NCBI GenBank assembly: GCA_016783225.1
Contig: JADHWZ010000003.1
Location: 1-27,124 of the forward strand
DNA length: 27,124 bases
Reading direction: 5' to 3'
Source of the DNA: Dehalococcoidia bacterium
GTDB taxonomy: Bacteria > Chloroflexota > Dehalococcoidia > GIF9 > UBA5620
Part shown: positions 7,414 to 16,800 of the stretch, piece after piece
How positions within the stretch are numbered: the stretch's first letter is position 1
How the letters are laid out: each line of letters opens with the position of its first letter
Position numbers and translations under genes: made by a program
Notes under the pieces: generated by a model
The model's database searches: none
Told to the model about the DNA's origin: nothing
Seen by the model: the letters and a program-made list of their open reading frames with translations, nothing else

Positions 7414-8505
7414 ATGCCCAAGGTGTTGAGGTTAGACAAAGGTGCGGAGGAAGGCCTTCAGGAACTACTTAAGTTCCTTTTGGAAAGCAGAAGCGTGAGG
7501 GGGGTCATTACGCTGACCAAAGTCAATGAAAGTAGTGGAGTAGCTTATTCACTTGTCACAGACCCGAAAGTGCTCGAAGATGCTTTGCCGCTTTTTCCTT
7601 TGATGCCGGCAAACGCAGGCAAGGTACTTTCCCGCATTACCCTAATAGAACCGGCTGATAAACCTATCGCAGCAGTCATGAGGCCTTGCGAACTGAGGGC
7701 GTTTGCCGAACTTCTGAAGCGGAACCAGGGGAGCTCAGAGAACTTCTTACTCATAAGTCCCACCTGTGGTGGAGTGTATCCTCTCAAAACGGCGGTTGGC
7801 GACAATATTAGAGAGAAACTCCCACAATACTGGGATGCGGTTAAGAAAGGTGAGATTCCTCCTGATGTAAGGTCCAACTGCACGGCTTGTACGCAGTTCA
7901 TACCCTACACTGCGGATATGACTATTGCTTTGATTGAGAATGGTGGCATCGACAAACAGTGTGAGATATACCTGAATACCGAGAAAGCGGAAGAGCTTGT
8001 GACTGGCATGGCGGGAGAGGTCCTGGAACAAGAGCTCAACGTTGCAGCTCTGGAGACATTTCGAAGCAAAAGGGAAGCCCAAAAGGACAAACTCCTGGAG
8101 GAAGTCAAAGACCTAGATATGGAGAAGGTCTTTGGGAAATGTATAGGTTGCCACGCATGCAGCAAGGTCTGTCCCGCTTGTTATTGCCATTTATGCTTTT
8201 TTGACTCCCCAGTCAGCGAACATGGCGCCTTAGATTACGAAAGGGAGTTGAGCAAAACTGGAGGTGTGCGAGTTCCTCTTGATACCATTTTCTACCACTT
8301 AGTAAGGCTGTTCCATGTGAGCATGTCCTGCGTAGGATGTGGCCAGTGCAACGATGTATGTCCTGTCAACATACCACTCGGGGCTGTGGCCGTGAAAACA
8401 GCGGGCGCAGTCCAAGAAGCATTTGACTATCTGGCGGGTAAGAGTATGGACGAGGAGCTTCCTATTACCACCTTCAAGCCGGACGAGTTTGCTGGAATTA
8501 ACTGA
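7414..8505 (+). CDS. FrhB/FdhB-family iron-sulfur flavoprotein (copy 2)
   Basis: A 363-residue paralogue of the preceding protein. It has the same order of blocks: AVMRPCELRAFAELLKR, FLLISPTCGGVYPL, a cysteine in SNCTACTQF, the cluster block CIGCHACSKVCPACYCHLC, and CVGCGQCNDVCP near the C-terminus. I chose ATG at 7414 (MPKVLRLDKG), which follows GAGGAGA and starts one base after the previous stop; the frame extends upstream only through the end of copy 1. Both copies keep all the cysteines, so neither looks degraded, and they may act as a heterodimer. It is the last gene of the + strand Hdr/sulfur operon. Confidence 0.82.
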   Translation: MPKVLRLDKGAEEGLQELLKFLLESRSVRGVITLTKVNESSGVAYSLVTDPKVLEDALPLFPLMPANAGKVLSRITLIEPADKPIAAVMRPCELRAFAELLKRNQGSSENFLLISPTCGGVYPLKTAVGDNIREKLPQYWDAVKKGEIPPDVRSNCTACTQFIPYTADMTIALIENGGIDKQCEIYLNTEKAEELVTGMAGEVLEQELNVAALETFRSKREAQKDKLLEEVKDLDMEKVFGKCIGCHACSKVCPACYCHLCFFDSPVSEHGALDYERELSKTGGVRVPLDTIFYHLVRLFHVSMSCVGCGQCNDVCPVNIPLGAVAVKTAGAVQEAFDYLAGKSMDEELPITTFKPDEFAGIN

Positions 8506-8880
8506 TATAGGTGAACTGTGCCGCTCTTGAACTGGGCAAACCGCTTGGCTTAGATTTACCCCACCAGATCGATTTTTTGCCATCGAGATAGCAGACGCGA
8601 GCACCTTCAGCGAGGAATGCACCCCCGAAGTGAGACACGCGATCCCCGTGTGCCTGGGCATGGTTGTTCAGGATCTGGGCGGTACCAGCATCCCAAGCTA
8701 GCCACGCAGGCACCATAGCCACCGTAGTGCAAGCATTAGCCTGTGAAGGCTTGTGGTCCAGTTCCCTCTTTCATAACGGACAAAAGGTACTTCTTTCGCA
8801 CATGCTACGTTGGCTATTACCGAATTCGGCGATTAGAGTGACGGATTGTCTGAACTGCGCATATAGCTTACAATTATGAC
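8506..8880. other. Gene-poor spacer with an unassigned reading frame
   Basis: These 375 bases lie between the Hdr/sulfur operon and the DnaJ-like gene. I see no terminator hairpin, promoter or RNA gene. A 74-codon open frame on the minus strand (8722-8498; residues such as SHFGGAFLAEGARVCYLDGK) has some protein-like character. It has no convincing ribosome binding site and overlaps the end of the upstream gene. I do not recognise it; it may be a gene remnant or chance. Confidence 0.4.
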
Positions 8881-9537
8881 ATGCCGAACGAAGATGATAT
8901 TCGGTATGTGGTCAGTCTCTCGCTGGAACAGGCCGCTTCTGGCTGTGAGCAGACGATCAAGATAAGAAGCAGTGAAGTCTGCCCTTTGTGCAACGGCTCC
9001 GGTAGAAGTTCAACGCCAGATTCAACACCATGCCCAAGTTGCCGTGGTACGGGGGAAACCTATCAGGCGCTTCCCACATCAGTGCGGATACCAGCCGGTG
9101 TGAAGGATGGTTGTCAATTACATGTCGAGACCAGGGGACAGATTGGAGAAAAGGGAGAGGTCCCAAAGCGGCTTAGCGTAGTAGTCTCTATTAGGGCTCA
9201 CAGACTATTCCAGCGCAGTAATGATGATATTGTCTATGAGTTGCCGTTGAACTTTGCTCAAGCCGCCCTGGGAGCTGAAGTGATGGTGCCCACGCTTCAA
9301 GGCAATGTTGCATTTAGAATCCCCGCGGGCACCCAAACAGGGGAGGTCTTCCGCCTCAAACACAATGGCATCGCTCATTTCGGTAGACGAGGTAGGGGTG
9401 ACCAGCTGATTAAGGTACAAGTGGTGACACCAACTTCGCTTGATGAAAGCCAGCGGCGGCGCCTCGAACAGCTAGCCAACAGCCTACCTCAAGCTGAATC
9501 CGGAAAGCGCAAGAGTAGGAAACAAGGGAACTCGTGA
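8881..9537 (+). CDS. DnaJ-like substrate-binding protein lacking the J domain, with a half zinc finger
   Basis: A 218-residue protein matching the C-terminal two thirds of DnaJ (Hsp40). It opens in the DnaJ beta-sandwich (VVSLSLEQAASGCEQTIKI). It then has only two of the usual four zinc-finger repeats, CPLCNGSG and CPSCRGTG, enough for one zinc rather than two. The client-binding core follows: VRIPAGVKDGCQLHVETRGQ, FAQAALGAEVMVPTL, IPAGTQTGEVFRLK and GRGDQLIKV. The Hsp70-stimulating J domain with HPD is absent and no trace of it is seen upstream. Spacing of motifs is intact, so it looks like a working J-less chaperone rather than debris. No good ribosome binding site is visible before the ATG, so the start or expression is uncertain. 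Confidence 0.82.
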   Translation: MPNEDDIRYVVSLSLEQAASGCEQTIKIRSSEVCPLCNGSGRSSTPDSTPCPSCRGTGETYQALPTSVRIPAGVKDGCQLHVETRGQIGEKGEVPKRLSVVVSIRAHRLFQRSNDDIVYELPLNFAQAALGAEVMVPTLQGNVAFRIPAGTQTGEVFRLKHNGIAHFGRRGRGDQLIKVQVVTPTSLDESQRRRLEQLANSLPQAESGKRKSRKQGNS

Positions 9538-9552
9538 TTGCGCCCCCCCATT

Positions 9553-9596
9553 AGAGAAGTGGTGATGCGGGGGTTGAGGCCCATCACCACTTCTCT
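9553..9596. terminator. Bidirectional hairpin terminator between convergent genes
   Basis: A perfect 15-bp stem (AGAGAAGTGGTGATG at 9553-9567 with its complement at 9582-9596) encloses a 14-base loop. It separates the + strand DnaJ-like gene from the - strand formate-channel gene. The right arm also encodes the last codons and the stop (TGA at 9586-9584) of the channel gene. No clear T-run flanks it, so efficiency is uncertain. Confidence 0.75.
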
Positions 9597-10834
9597 TGGG
9601 AGAGACGGGAAGTAAGCCAGGTACGCAGTGGTTCATCCAATACGCCGACTCTGGATTCCAGCCAGGGGATGTCCCCGCTCTGCAGAGCTGCTTTTGCCTC
9701 TGAAGTTAGCTTGTACCCTTTGAGAGCTTGCTTAGGATTATCTGCCAGCTTCGCTAAGAAGGCGTTGTCGTCCCTCGCTCTAGCCAACACTGATACCAGG
9801 CCGCTGCTCTCTGCATCCAGGTAGGGCGTCTGTTGGGGTTGGAGACGGAGCTTGGAGAAGACCTTCGTCATCAGTGGTCTAGCAGCTACCGCTTCATCAG
9901 CACGCTCCTGACGAAGATATGCGAACCAATAAATGCTGCCTATGAAAGTCCCACCGACTATGTTGCCCAGAGTAACCGGGACGAGATTGCCGATGAAACC
10001 GACAGCGCTGAGATTGGCTACCTGGCCGGCGGTTACACCAGCGGCTTCGAGACCTCCGCCCTGTCCTACCATAGCCATGCCCATGGGAATGAAATACATG
10101 TTAGCAATGCTGTGTTCAAAGCCACAAGCCACAAAGGCCGTTATGGGGAAGACGATGGCAAATATCTTGTCAACGGTGGTACGAGCCCCGAAGCAGAGCC
10201 AGACAGCCAAGCAGACGAGAGCATTGCACAGGATACCCCGCGCAAAAGCGGGCCAAAAGGCCAAGCTGACTTTAGCATTGGCGATTAGCAGGGCATTGGC
10301 GCCCACCTTGTAGGCATCCAGCGTCCAGAATTGACTGTAGAAGACGATGAGTACCAGAAGTAATGACCCGATGAGATTGGCGAAGTAGACTACGCCCCAA
10401 TTCTTCAGCAGTTGAGTCAATTTGATCTTGCCACTGATGCGGCTGCCTATCATTAGAGCGTTGCCGGTAAATAACTCAGCCCCGGCTACCACCACAAGAA
10501 CTAGTCCTAAGCAGAACACAACCCCGCCTAGCAACTTCGCCAGGCCAAAGCCTACATTGATATCAGTAGTCACGAGGGTGCAGAACATAGCTCCCAGGCC
10601 AATGAAGAACCCCGCCAGTATGCCAAGAAGAGAGATAGAAAGGAGATTTCCATTTGCCTTGGCTACGCCTGTGTCTTCCATTTTGCGGGCCATGTCTACC
10701 GGCGGACGGCAATCAGTCGTAGCAGATTTCCTTAGCTCCTCCAGGGCAGACTGCAAGCCAGATACTTCAGCAGGTGCGGGCTTCGCAGTTTCCAACACCC
10801 GTAGCTCTTTACCAGATAGTTGTGCGCGTGCCAT
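9584..10834 (-). CDS. FNT-family formate/nitrite channel with a C-terminal shared tail domain
   Basis: A 416-residue inner-membrane protein. Residues 1 to about 60 form a polar N-terminal extension; about 65-325 form the FocA/NirC-type channel with six hydrophobic segments. Family motifs are present: GAELFTGN, and GFEHSIANMYFIPMG with the conserved pore histidine, then NLVPVTLGNIVGG. Residues 350-416 form an additional cytoplasmic domain that is about 66% identical to the end of FdhA (44 of 67) and clearly related to the 108-residue protein at 17534. It ends in RLSQEKW. Usual FNT proteins are about 270-290 residues and lack this part. The gene starts 18 bases after the FdhA stop, so the two are co-transcribed. 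The role is probably formate (or bicarbonate/nitrite) movement linked to FdhA. Confidence 0.9.
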   Translation of the reverse strand: MARAQLSGKELRVLETAKPAPAEVSGLQSALEELRKSATTDCRPPVDMARKMEDTGVAKANGNLLSISLLGILAGFFIGLGAMFCTLVTTDINVGFGLAKLLGGVVFCLGLVLVVVAGAELFTGNALMIGSRISGKIKLTQLLKNWGVVYFANLIGSLLLVLIVFYSQFWTLDAYKVGANALLIANAKVSLAFWPAFARGILCNALVCLAVWLCFGARTTVDKIFAIVFPITAFVACGFEHSIANMYFIPMGMAMVGQGGGLEAAGVTAGQVANLSAVGFIGNLVPVTLGNIVGGTFIGSIYWFAYLRQERADEAVAARPLMTKVFSKLRLQPQQTPYLDAESSGLVSVLARARDDNAFLAKLADNPKQALKGYKLTSEAKAALQSGDIPWLESRVGVLDEPLRTWLTSRLSQEKW

Positions 10835-10852
10835 AGTTATATGTCCCTCTCT

Positions 10853-13813
10853 TTACCATTTCTCCTGGGATAGTCTCAGCATCAGCCATGTCCTAAGTCG
10901 CTCATCCAGTTTGCCCACCCATGACTCTATCTTGCTTACATCTCCACTTGCTATCGCAGCTCTCTCTTCAGTGGTCAGCTCGTATTCTTTCAAAGCCTCA
11001 GCAGGATTCTCAGCCAACCGGGCTAGGAAAGCATTATCCTCTGCTGCTCTGTCAAGCGCCGCCAAAACGGCGTTTATTGCACATACTTTGAACTCAGGAA
11101 TCTTGGCGACCGGGTCAAGGGCATTGTTGGTCAGGACATTTGCCGGTGCTTCACACCAGTGGAAAGGCATAAAAACCACCCCAGGGGGTGATTTCTCAGT
11201 GATATGAAGCATAGTTTCCAGGCGACCCCTTTCTGAGGTTAACGTAACTAGGTCATGCTCCACAAACCCGAGTTTAGCCGCGTCATCAGGATGCATCTCC
11301 ACAGCACCATTAGGCCGAAGTTCAGTAAGCACTTCGGAGCGTCGGCTCATAGTACCGGTGTGCCAGTGTTCAAGCACCCGTCCGGTGGTAAGAACCAACG
11401 GATACCTCTCGGATACTAATTCGGATGGTGGAATGTAATCTACCGCATGGAACTTGCCTCGCCCTCGAGCAAAGCTACCCTGATGCAGGAATTGTGTTCC
11501 TGGGTGAGAGGTGTCAAGGCAAGGCCACTGCAAGCCGCCTTTATCGAGGCGATCGAAGTGAATGCCGCCATAGATAGGAGTAAGGGATGCTATCTCTTCC
11601 ATAATATCGGCGGCGCTCTCGTAGCCGAACGGCTTTCCCATCTTCTCTGCCAAAGCAGAGGTTATTTGCCAGTCGGCTCTCGCCTCTCCGGGTGGCAGGA
11701 GTGCCTGTCTTATTCGTTGGACTCGTCTCTCGGTATTAGTGAAGGTACCATCCTTTTCAGCAAACGCAGCCGCAGGGAAAACCACATCAGCCAGCCAGGC
11801 AGTCTCAGAAGGAAAGATATCCTGGACTACCAAGAATTCAATCTGTCTAAGCGCTCTTTGGGTATGCTCGAGGTAAGGCTCGCTTAGCATAGGATTTTCA
11901 CCCATAACATAAAGCCCCTTGAGGTCGCCCCTGTAGATGGCATCGGCTATCTCGGTAGCTGTGAACCCAGGCCGGTCGCTCAATTCACACCCCCAGGCAG
12001 CCTCGAATTTAGCCCTTACTGAGGATTCATCGACCCTCTCATATCCAGGGTAAACATTTGGCAGCGCTCCCATATCACAGGCACCCTGGACATTGTTCTG
12101 TCCCCGAAGCGGGCTGAAGCCGGTGCCCTCACGACCAATGTTGCCGGTAAGCATAAGCAAATTCGCCACGCTTTTCACGTTGTCTGTCCCCGTGGTGTGC
12201 TGAGTTATTCCCATTCCATAGAGTATGCAGGCACTCTCGGCTTCTCCGAACAGGTGGGCGGCAGCCTCTATGTCAGACTGAGGGACTCCAGTTCTTTCCT
12301 CCACTACCTCCGGAGTATATTCCTTTACCAGCCTGTGCATCTCTTCAAAGCCTTCGGTGCGCTCCTGGATGAAGTCTTTGTCCTCAAGTCCATCCCTTAT
12401 AATCACCTGCATCAAGCCATTCAATAGGGCAACATCGGTTCCTGGCTGATGATGCAAATCAACGGTAGCATATTCGCTCAGCTCAATAGAGCGAGGATCA
12501 GCTACAATGAGCTTGGCAGCGCCAGCCCTGACTCTTCTCTTGATAATTGACCCAATAATCGGGTGACATTCTGTGGTATTTGAGCCGATGACGAAGAAAA
12601 GGTCGGTTTTCTCCAAATCATGGTAAGAATTGCTCATGGCTCCTTGACCGAAAGCGGCAAGAGCACCAACTACGGTGGAAGCATGGCACAAGCGAGCACA
12701 ATGGTCGACGTTATTAGTGCCCAGGACGGCACGGGTGAATTTCTGCATCACATAATTGTCCTCATTGGTGCACTTAGCTGAGCTAAGGCAAGCGAAGCTG
12801 TCTGGTCCGTAGGTCTGTTTGATTTCAAGTAGCCTCTTTGACACGAGTTCAAGAGCCTCATCCCAGGTAGCCTCGCGGAAGATGTCATGCACCTGACCAT
12901 CATGAGGTGCTCCCCGTGGAACGCCGTCTATTCTGATGAGCGGTGTGCTTAACCTCTCAGAGTGAGTAACGAAATCATATCCCCAGCGTCCCTTAACGCA
13001 TAGGCTCCCTTTATTGACTGATCCATCGGAGTCGCCACGAACTGAAACGATCTTATTATCTCGGACACCTAAATAGAGTGAGCAGCCAACCCCACAATAA
13101 GCACAAATGGTTTTAACTTCTTTCGCCGGTGGTTTCTCATATTTGGGCACCAGTGCCCCAGTGGGACACCGAGCAAGGCACTCCCCACAGGATTTGCAAA
13201 TAGATTCAATAATTGGTCTATCGCCGACGGTAGTTACCTTTGCTGAATAGCCTCGGAAAGCTAAGCCAATAGCACCAACGCCAGCTATTTCATGACAGGC
13301 ACGCACACATTTGGCACAGAGGATACATTTGTTAGGGTCGCGAACAAATGCTGGATGGCTATCGTCAATAGGAAAAACCTGGGTGCTCTTCCGTAGCCGG
13401 TCGATATGCTCTTGTTCCATACCAAGATATTGAGCGATTTTCAGCAACTCACACTGTTGGTTTTTAAGACAGGTGAGACAATCACCATGATGATTGGCGA
13501 TGATGAGTTCCATAGTGATGCGACGTGATTGATTTGCCCTTGGCGTCTCGCTATGCACCACCATTCCTTCGGTTGCCGGTGCCGTGCAAGAGCTAACCAA
13601 TCCACGCATTCCCTCAATCTCAACCACGCAGAGTCGGCAAGCCCCGTAAGACTTGAGGTCAGGGTCATAGCAAAGCGTGGGAATGTAGATACCAGCATTC
13701 AGGGCTGCCTCAAGCACGCTAGCGCCCTTCTTCGCGTTGACCTCCTTACCATTAATGGCCAGAGTGATTGTGTCTGTCCTTTTCTCATCAAAGGTTTCGA
13801 TAACAGTGCTCAT
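10853..13813 (-). CDS. fdhA: Formate dehydrogenase catalytic subunit, Cys-type, with NuoG-like N-terminus and shared C-terminal tail domain
   Basis: A 986-residue molybdenum/tungsten bis-MGD enzyme. Residues 1-90 are a [2Fe-2S] ferredoxin domain (CYD..YGACRLC, SSC). HHGDCLTCLKNQQC at 108-121 is the NuoG-type His-Cys3 cluster, and two [4Fe-4S] motifs lie at 163-173 and 206-216. ICAYCGVGCSLYLG at 237-249 begins the catalytic domain. Cys376-His377 (RLCHA) occupies the site of catalytic Sec/Cys and His, so this is a cysteine enzyme. The MGD-binding domain ends near 910. Residues 920-986 are the tail domain shared with the FNT channel and the small protein. NuoE and NuoF-GltD upstream indicate a soluble NAD(P)-linked, possibly bifurcating, complex. 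A GGGAGGC site precedes the ATG. Other CO2/formate-type MGD substrates cannot be excluded, but the context is strong. Confidence 0.9.
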   Translation of the reverse strand: MSTVIETFDEKRTDTITLAINGKEVNAKKGASVLEAALNAGIYIPTLCYDPDLKSYGACRLCVVEIEGMRGLVSSCTAPATEGMVVHSETPRANQSRRITMELIIANHHGDCLTCLKNQQCELLKIAQYLGMEQEHIDRLRKSTQVFPIDDSHPAFVRDPNKCILCAKCVRACHEIAGVGAIGLAFRGYSAKVTTVGDRPIIESICKSCGECLARCPTGALVPKYEKPPAKEVKTICAYCGVGCSLYLGVRDNKIVSVRGDSDGSVNKGSLCVKGRWGYDFVTHSERLSTPLIRIDGVPRGAPHDGQVHDIFREATWDEALELVSKRLLEIKQTYGPDSFACLSSAKCTNEDNYVMQKFTRAVLGTNNVDHCARLCHASTVVGALAAFGQGAMSNSYHDLEKTDLFFVIGSNTTECHPIIGSIIKRRVRAGAAKLIVADPRSIELSEYATVDLHHQPGTDVALLNGLMQVIIRDGLEDKDFIQERTEGFEEMHRLVKEYTPEVVEERTGVPQSDIEAAAHLFGEAESACILYGMGITQHTTGTDNVKSVANLLMLTGNIGREGTGFSPLRGQNNVQGACDMGALPNVYPGYERVDESSVRAKFEAAWGCELSDRPGFTATEIADAIYRGDLKGLYVMGENPMLSEPYLEHTQRALRQIEFLVVQDIFPSETAWLADVVFPAAAFAEKDGTFTNTERRVQRIRQALLPPGEARADWQITSALAEKMGKPFGYESAADIMEEIASLTPIYGGIHFDRLDKGGLQWPCLDTSHPGTQFLHQGSFARGRGKFHAVDYIPPSELVSERYPLVLTTGRVLEHWHTGTMSRRSEVLTELRPNGAVEMHPDDAAKLGFVEHDLVTLTSERGRLETMLHITEKSPPGVVFMPFHWCEAPANVLTNNALDPVAKIPEFKVCAINAVLAALDRAAEDNAFLARLAENPAEALKEYELTTEERAAIASGDVSKIESWVGKLDERLRTWLMLRLSQEKW

Positions 13814-13877
13814 TATGAGCCTCCCTCAATTCATGCATCCTAGCCCCACCTATTAGAATCCAACCGTATGGAGTTTG

Positions 13878-16800
13878 CTAATCCTCTTCCAAGTCGCATC
13901 TCAAGCACCGCCTTGCCTCTTCAACTGCTACTTCTTCTCTAAGACTGAGTTCCACTTCTGCGAAGTTATTGAGTCGGTTGCTTAAAGGTAGAGTCGGTGG
14001 GGAAATACGAGGCTTTTCCCCCTCCTCAATTTCAGGCAATACTTCTCCTTGTTCAGGTGGCGCCAGTGTTTCGTCTATTGCTCCGCTACCACCTAAATAT
14101 TTATCTATCGAAGTCGCTGCTTGCCTTCCGGCAGCGATAGCCTCAATGACCGTGGCCGGCCCAGTCACCACATCACCACCGGCAAAGACAGCTTCCCTGC
14201 TTGTAGCCAAGGTACAGCGGTCGACATGGAATGTATTCCCTCTTCCTAAAGGAAGCTCGAATTGTTCTGGAGCCTCTGGCATCTGACCGATAGCAGCAAT
14301 CACAGTATCAAAATCCAGGGCAAATTCGCTCCCTTTGATTGGCTCTGGACGCCTTCTGCCACTGCTGTCTACTGCTCCAAGCTCCATACGAACACATGTT
14401 AGCTCCGCTGCGCCGTCTTTCCTCTCTATCCTGGCAGGAGCAATAAGGAATTCAATTTTCACTCCCTCATGCAATGCCTCTTTTATCTCCTCGCTACTTG
14501 CCGGCATTTCATCCCTAGTGCGGCGATAAATAATGGTTACTTCTCTGCCACCGAGACGACGTGCGCCGCGGGCGACATCTATAGCGGCATTGCCTCCACC
14601 AATAACAGCCACTTTACTCCCTACCCTAACTTTATTCCCCATATTTATTTCCTTGAGAAAAGACACACCGTCCATGACCTCAGGGCTATCGTCTCCCTCA
14701 ATCCCTAGCTTAACTCCCTGATGAGCACCAATGGCAAGGGAAATGGCATTGTAGCCATCTTCAAAAAGCTCATCTAGAGAGCTAATCCTGGTATTCGTCC
14801 TTATGTCAACTCCAGCGCTTCTTATATCCTCAATCTCCCCAGCTAACACTTCGCGAGGTAAACGATACTCAGGAATGCCATATCTCATCATGCCACCTGG
14901 CTCAGGAAGTGCCTCGAACACAGTGACAGCGTGTCCTAGCCCGGCTAAGTAATAGGCTGCAGTAAGTCCTGACGGTCCGGAGCCAACGACGCCAACTCGC
15001 TTACCTGTGGCTGGAGCCATCTTCACCTTCACTTTCCAAAGCCTGTTTCCCTTTTCTGCGGCAAAGCGCTTAAGTGCCCTTATGGCGATGGCTTCATCTA
15101 CTTGTCCTCGCCGACACTTGGCCTCACAAGGGTGTGGACAAACATATCCACAAACCGAGGGGAAGGGTATTTTCTCTCTGATTACAGCTAATGCCTCATC
15201 AAACTGTCTCTCGCTAATTAAGCGAATGTAGCGAGGCACATCCACGCCAGCCGGACACGTATGGCTACAAGGTGCTTTGACCAGCCCCTTACACACTGCG
15301 GCAGAGCAATGGAGTCTCTGGATATGCTCGTCATATTCATCCCGAAAGTAACGAATAGCGCTAAGCACGGGGTTAGGAGCAGTCTGTCCCAAACCACAGA
15401 GAGAATTATCTTTGACTGATTCAGCCACTTCCTGAAGCAATTCAATATCCCCAGGTCTACCCCTCCCGTTGGTGATATCTTCCAAGATATCCAGCATCTG
15501 TTTAGTTCCCCAACGACATGGGATGCACTTGCCGCAGGACTCAGCCTGAGTAAAGGTCAGGAAAAACTTGGTCATGTCAACCATACAGGTGTCCTCATCT
15601 ATCACTACCATCCCCCCGGAGCCCATGATTGAACCCGCCTGCGTTAAAGATTCATAGTCAACCGGGAGGTCCATTAGACTTACTGGTATAAAACCACCCG
15701 AAGGACCACCGGTTTGAACTGCCTTTAGGCGTTTGTTTTCAGGAATGCCCCCGCCTATGTCATAGACAATCTCACGCAGAGTAATTCCCATCGGAACCTC
15801 GATGAGTCCAGTGCGCACAACCTTACCCGCCAGAGAGAAATTCTTAGTGCCCTTGCTCTTTTTTGTGCCGTAGCCGGTATACCACTCAGCACCCTTCTGG
15901 AGAATAGCTGATACATTACTCCAAGTTTCTACATTGTTGATATTTGTTGGCTTTCCCCATAAACCGGACTGGGCAGGGAAGGGGGGTCGCGAGCGGGGCA
16001 TTCCCCTAGTGCCCTCAATAGAAGCCATTAATGCCGTCTCCTCACCGCAGACAAAGGCACCTGCTCCCTCTTTTATGTTAATATGAAAGTCAAATCCAGA
16101 GCCCATGATGTTCTCACCGAGTAACCCATGTTCCGCCATTTGCTTTAGGGCAACCCTCAGCCTTTGAACCGCCAGTGGATACTCGGCTCGGATGTAAATA
16201 TAACCTTCTGTGGCACCAATAGCATAAGCACCAATGAGCATCCCTTCCAATACAGCATGCGGGTCACCTTCAAGGAGTGCCCGATCCATGAATGCTCCTG
16301 GGTCACCTTCATCAGCGTTGCATATTATGTATCTAATATCGCCAGGGGCATCGTGGCAGAACTGCCATTTGTTACCGGTAGGGAAACCCGCACCGCCACG
16401 ACCACGCAAACCTGATTTCTTGATCTCGTCAATCACTTCTTGCGGTCTCATTCTTAGCGCTTGAGCTAAGCCTTCATAGCCACCATTGGCGATGTAGTGG
16501 TTGATGTTTTCTGGGTCGATATTTCCGCAATTGCGCAGAGAAATACGCACTTGAGGTTTAAGCACTGGTAGGTCAAAGAGCCTAGGAATCCCCTCCAGCC
16601 TACCCTTCCCACGAGTACCGAGAGCCAGGTCATGGCGTGGGTTATCAGCAACCAAGTAGTCTTCAACTACTTCAAATATGAGCTCGGGGGTAAGGTTGCC
16701 GTAGAAGACGCTTGGCTTGCCTGGCTTAATTATCTCTGTTAGGGGTTCAGCGTAGCAGAGACCAATACAGCCAACTCGAACGATATCAGCCTGAACATGG

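Noticed and set aside
10422..11207. 261-codon + strand frame inside the FNT and fdhA genes
   Set aside because: Antisense shadow of two well-supported genes; the product is low-complexity and spans the intergenic gap with no ribosome site.
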